Below, piece by piece: positions 36,011 to 38,595 of a stretch of 38,595 nucleotides of DNA (positions within the stretch are counted from its first letter, which is position 1; every line of letters starts with the position of its first letter). The stretch covers positions 1 through 38,595 of the forward strand of contig CAYUAI010000035.1 in assembly GCA_964442745.1 (NCBI GenBank), given 5' to 3'. The notes beneath the pieces are model-generated. The model saw nothing but the letters and a program-made list of their open reading frames with translations, ran no database searches and was not told the DNA's origin. The position numbers and the translations under genes were made by a program. Source of the stretch: CAYUAI01 sp964442745. GTDB lineage: Bacteria; Pseudomonadota; Gammaproteobacteria; S012-40.

Positions 36011-36832
36011 ATGAAGCAAATGACGTTATTGGCCATCACCCTATTGAATGTTAACCTCGCATTCGCCGCCAGCCCTTGGTTGGCAGCACCACAATCTTTC
36101 TCTGCCTCACTCAGCCAAATCAGTCAATCCGATGATGAGTACTGGAGAGGACGTGATAAAACAACGCTGAAAGGTGGTAAACTCTCACTCGACACAACCT
36201 GGTTAAATCTCAGTTATGGCATCTCGGATAATTTATCCACCGATCTTAGAGTCGGTTATGCTCAGTCAGACTATAAACCCCTCGGTTCTGAGAATGGTCG
36301 AACAGATAGCTTGATTGGTGTCAATTGGCGGTTCAAGGATGAATATATCCACAAGGGCATCCCCAGCATCGCATTACGCCTAGCGGCCACCGTGGCCGGA
36401 GATTATGAAACTGATCAAGTTAACTCCATCGGTGACGGCGCTTCCGGCGTAGAATCATCTTTATTGCTAGGAAAAATATTGTCTCCTAGCATTGCGCTCG
36501 CCGGTGAAGGCGGTTATCGATTTCGCAACAACGATGTGCCGAACGAAATGTTTATCAACCTCGCCTCTTATTTTAAAATCGTCCAAGGTTTAAATGTCAA
36601 TGTGGCTTATCATGTCATCGAATCGTTTGGGGAAGTGGATATTAGCGATGCTGACTTTCTCCCTAAGCGCAATTTTTCCACCTTAGCAGAGAGTCGCCAA
36701 ACAGCCATTCTTGGTATCTCTTATCAATTTTTAAAAAAATTTAATGTCGCCGCGAATTATGCCAAAGTCGTCAAAGGCCGCAACACCTCAAAAACTGACA
36801 TCTTCGGTTTAACACTGAGCGCTGCTTTTTAA
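36011..36832 (+). CDS. outer-membrane beta-barrel-like protein, function unknown
   Basis: The 273-residue product has a clear signal peptide (MKQMTLLAITLLNVNLAFA, cleaved before ASPW). The mature part alternates hydrophobic and polar residues in many strands (LSLDTTWLNLSYGISDNLS, DLRVGYAQSDY, IGVNWRFKDEY, IALRLAATVAGDY, LALAGEGGYRFR-like, LNVNVAYHVIESFG, AILGISYQFL, FNVAANYAKVV). It ends in a C-terminal phenylalanine (FGLTLSAAF), the usual outer-membrane barrel signature. An AAAGGA site lies before the ATG. It resembles transporters and 'putative outer membrane' proteins of the toluene/porin-like superfamilies in pattern only; no substrate can be named. It probably shares an operon with the gene at 35669. 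Confidence 0.82.
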   Translation: MKQMTLLAITLLNVNLAFAASPWLAAPQSFSASLSQISQSDDEYWRGRDKTTLKGGKLSLDTTWLNLSYGISDNLSTDLRVGYAQSDYKPLGSENGRTDSLIGVNWRFKDEYIHKGIPSIALRLAATVAGDYETDQVNSIGDGASGVESSLLLGKILSPSIALAGEGGYRFRNNDVPNEMFINLASYFKIVQGLNVNVAYHVIESFGEVDISDADFLPKRNFSTLAESRQTAILGISYQFLKKFNVAANYAKVVKGRNTSKTDIFGLTLSAAF

Positions 36833-36850
36833 TTTTTTCGGTATAATTTA

Positions 36851-36897
36851 GGGAGTGGGCGACGTAATAACGTCTCGGTTTAGCGTCGCCCATTCCC
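36851..36897. repeat. short inverted-repeat copy C of the MITE-like family (47 bp)
   Basis: Arms GGGAGTGGGCGACG (36851-36864) and CGTCGCCCATTCCC (36884-36897) pair over 14 bp with one mismatch. The 19-base loop begins TAATAACGTC and continues TCGGTTTAG. Sequence and order match the ends of copies A and B (GGAATGGG, then TAATAA, then a CGGTTTA-like segment), so it looks like an extreme internal-deletion derivative. It sits between the barrel gene and the DUF547 gene and could act as an intercistronic hairpin. Confidence 0.75.
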
Positions 36898-36921
36898 AGC
36901 AACAACGGAACCGCAAACACA

Positions 36922-37749
36922 ATGAAAACCAATCTACTTGTAATCCTTGGTATCACTTTCGTATTTTTTTATCCCATCAGTTCGATAGCTGCCGATGATC
37001 AGTTAAAATATTGGAGTGTTTCTGCGGAAAAATCCGAAAATACCATTGACCACAGTGACTGGCAATCCATTTTAGATAAATACTTAGTCGATAAAACCTC
37101 CGATAAGATTAATTTATTCAGCTATAAATCCGTCTCGCTCAGCGACAAGCAAAAACTCGCACACTACCTCAAGTACATGCAATCTCTCGATCCTCGACAA
37201 TATACTCGGGCCGTGCAAAAAGCTTACTGGATCAACCTCTATAATGCATTAACAGCTAAATTAATCATTGATAACTATCCGGTAAAGTCTATCACTAAAT
37301 TAGGCGACAGCTTTTTCTCCTTTGGTCCCTGGGATGACGAGCTCATTACCATTAACGAAAAATCCTTATCGCTAAACGATATCGAACATAAAATATTACG
37401 CCCAATTTTTAAAGATAACAGAATACACTACGCCGTAAACTGTGCCAGCTTGGGCTGCCCTAACTTATCAAAGACCGTTTACACCCCACAAAATATGGAG
37501 CAGATGTTAGAAACGGCGGCAAAAGACTTTGTCAATCATCCACGTGGTGTTCGTTTCAAAGGTAACAAAATGATCGTATCTAGTATCTATCATTGGTATA
37601 AAGAGGATTTTGGCGACGACCATAAACAATTGTTAAAACATCTTATCAAATACGCAGATCCATCACTAGCAAGCAATCTGCGTACTCATAAAGGAAAAAT
37701 TGATCATGACTATGACTGGACACTCAATGAAATAAACAACACCAATTGA
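36922..37749 (+). CDS. exported DUF547 domain protein
   Basis: The 275 residues start with a signal peptide (MKTNLLVILGITFVFFYPIS, cleavage near SIAADD) followed by a DUF547 domain. Hallmarks are QKAYWINLYNALTAKLI (about 112-128), IHYAVNCASLGCPNLS (about 171-186) with its conserved cysteines, VSSIYHWYKEDFG and the terminal YDWTLN. The biochemical role of DUF547 is not established; members are commonly periplasmic. No strong ribosome binding site was seen (ACGGAA lies about 12 bases upstream). It follows the barrel gene by 89 bases with the copy C hairpin between, so it may be a third operon member. It converges with the glycosyltransferase, 16 bases separating the stops. Confidence 0.9.
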   Translation: MKTNLLVILGITFVFFYPISSIAADDQLKYWSVSAEKSENTIDHSDWQSILDKYLVDKTSDKINLFSYKSVSLSDKQKLAHYLKYMQSLDPRQYTRAVQKAYWINLYNALTAKLIIDNYPVKSITKLGDSFFSFGPWDDELITINEKSLSLNDIEHKILRPIFKDNRIHYAVNCASLGCPNLSKTVYTPQNMEQMLETAAKDFVNHPRGVRFKGNKMIVSSIYHWYKEDFGDDHKQLLKHLIKYADPSLASNLRTHKGKIDHDYDWTLNEINNTN

Positions 37750-37765
37750 CCGAGCTATTTCATTT

Positions 37766-38491
37766 TCATCCCTTAATCTTACGTCCAAGCCACCATAGCT
37801 TAAAGATGGTACCAAATATTCCCAGTGCGGCACCCATCACTCCGCGTAAGGTGCCGCTAATTTTCGAAACACCAATACGGGCTCGGGTATCCACCGGACA
37901 CTCTTTGACGATCAAGTGATGTTGAATGGCTTTCACCTGCATTTCGACAGTCCAACCAAAACGGGCATCTTGCATTTGTATGGTTTTCAATGCCGTCGAC
38001 GAGATGGCGCGAAACGGACCTAAATCGGTGATAGGCACTTGCCAGAGCCATCGAATCAATGTTGTCGCCAAGCAATTACCCACTTTTTGCGGAAAAGTTA
38101 ACGCACCGGATTGCCTATGGCCTTTCGCACGAGAACCAATAACAAGATCAGCCCCTTGCTCAACAGCTTCAATCAAGCGAAGACTTTGTTCGGGATAAAA
38201 TGAATGATCGCCATCAATAAAAACAATAATGTCACTGTCCGGCATGGCAGCCAATGCCGTCAGACAGGCTATACCGTAACCCGGCTGTGATTCAAAGACA
38301 AGTATCGCACCGGCTTGCTTTGCCACTTTTGCGGTATTATCTAATGAGCCATTATCGCAAACAATCACATGATCAAAAACGTGTTGGCCCGCGGGGTCTC
38401 GCAATGCAAACAGCCCTGAGATAACCTGAGCAATCGATGGCGCTTCATCTCTTGCGGGAATAATCGCAGAAATTTTTTTGTTGTGATACAT
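37766..38491 (-). CDS. family 2 glycosyltransferase
   Basis: A GT-A fold glycosyltransferase of 241 residues that probably moves a sugar from a nucleotide-sugar to a lipid or polysaccharide acceptor at the inner membrane. Seen are the N-terminal SAIIPARDEAPSIAQVI, the VCDNGSLDNTAKVAKQAG nucleotide-binding segment, the metal-binding DGD in VFIDGDHSFYPE (DxD, about 93-95), VIGSRAKG, and the acceptor-side motifs TDLGPFRAIS and RFGWTVEMQVKA, typical of the dolichyl-phosphate-sugar-synthase-like branch. The C-terminus is hydrophobic and basic (LGIFGTIFKLWWLGRKIKG), a likely membrane contact. A GGGAG site lies 13 bases before the ATG, somewhat far. Donor and acceptor cannot be told. Confidence 0.93.
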   Translation of the reverse strand: MYHNKKISAIIPARDEAPSIAQVISGLFALRDPAGQHVFDHVIVCDNGSLDNTAKVAKQAGAILVFESQPGYGIACLTALAAMPDSDIIVFIDGDHSFYPEQSLRLIEAVEQGADLVIGSRAKGHRQSGALTFPQKVGNCLATTLIRWLWQVPITDLGPFRAISSTALKTIQMQDARFGWTVEMQVKAIQHHLIVKECPVDTRARIGVSKISGTLRGVMGAALGIFGTIFKLWWLGRKIKG

Positions 38492-38564
38492 GATACGAGT
38501 TCATCTCCCGACGTTTAACTTATTTTTAGTATACCATTACGACCCTAGCTCGTCCTTAGTTTTA

Positions 38565-38578
38565 TACACTACAGTGTA
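38565..38578. promoter_or_regulatory. 14-bp dyad upstream of the glycosyltransferase
   Basis: A perfect inverted repeat, TACACT-AC-AGTGTA, lies 74-87 bases upstream of the glycosyltransferase start. The size and spacing suit a dimeric repressor operator, but a dyad of this length is not rare by chance and no regulator gene is in view. Confidence 0.25.
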
Positions 38579-38595
38579 ACAAATCTTATTCAAGT

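Overview
The window looks like a piece of a gammaproteobacterial chromosome of moderately low GC. The supporting markers are a complete Pil/Chp twitching-motility chemosensory cluster, the pairs glnK-amtB and ubiK-comM, biosynthetic speA next to speE, a Slt70-type transglycosylase, DinG, and a class III (glutathione-linked) formaldehyde dehydrogenase. No rRNA, tRNA, CRISPR array, prophage or intact transposase was seen. I would not name a genus from this sequence.

Layout. 1-851: 5' part of frmA (minus), cut by the window edge. 1169-3262: dinG (plus), sharing a bidirectional terminator with the convergent cspA. 3589-4381: a gene remnant ending at a 589-bp inverted-repeat element. 4414-8550: slt, a short GlpD-like oxidase and a glycerophosphodiester phosphodiesterase (all minus). 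8697-9407: exported protein of unknown role. 9445-12437: divergent polyamine genes speA and speE. 12594-14217: glnK-amtB (minus). 15084-16900: ubiK-comM (plus). 16916-31552: a long minus-strand block read as DUF3426 zinc-ribbon gene, chpB, chpC, pilG, pilH, pilI, pilJ, chpA. 31792-32060: second inverted-repeat element. 32151-35135: large beta-rich lipoprotein. 35669-37749: three exported proteins, including a barrel-like outer-membrane protein and a DUF547 protein, with a third, very short inverted-repeat copy between the last two. 37766-38491: family 2 glycosyltransferase.

How the genes fit together. The centrepiece is the Chp system. PilJ is the receptor, PilI and ChpC are CheW-type couplers, ChpA is a giant CheA hybrid with four recognisable HPt domains and a C-terminal receiver, PilG and PilH are output receivers, and ChpB is a CheB-type methylesterase. 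The order differs from the Pseudomonas aeruginosa reference: chpB-chpC come first, and no pilK methyltransferase lies between pilJ and chpA. comM, a branch-migration helicase for natural transformation, abuts this cluster tail to tail, which fits a pilus/DNA-uptake theme but does not prove it. GDPD and the GlpD-like enzyme overlap by 4 bp and form a short path from glycerophosphodiesters to dihydroxyacetone phosphate. glnK-amtB handles ammonium uptake and its control.

Most unusual features. (1) A family of three MITE-like elements (589, 269 and 47 bp) with related inverted ends, all intergenic. (2) A recent internal duplication of an HPt module in chpA with a 468-bp period. (3) A 654-residue ChpB with repeated, degenerate receiver-like modules fused to an intact methylesterase domain. 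(4) A roughly 1000-residue lipoprotein that appears to hold two beta-propeller-like halves.
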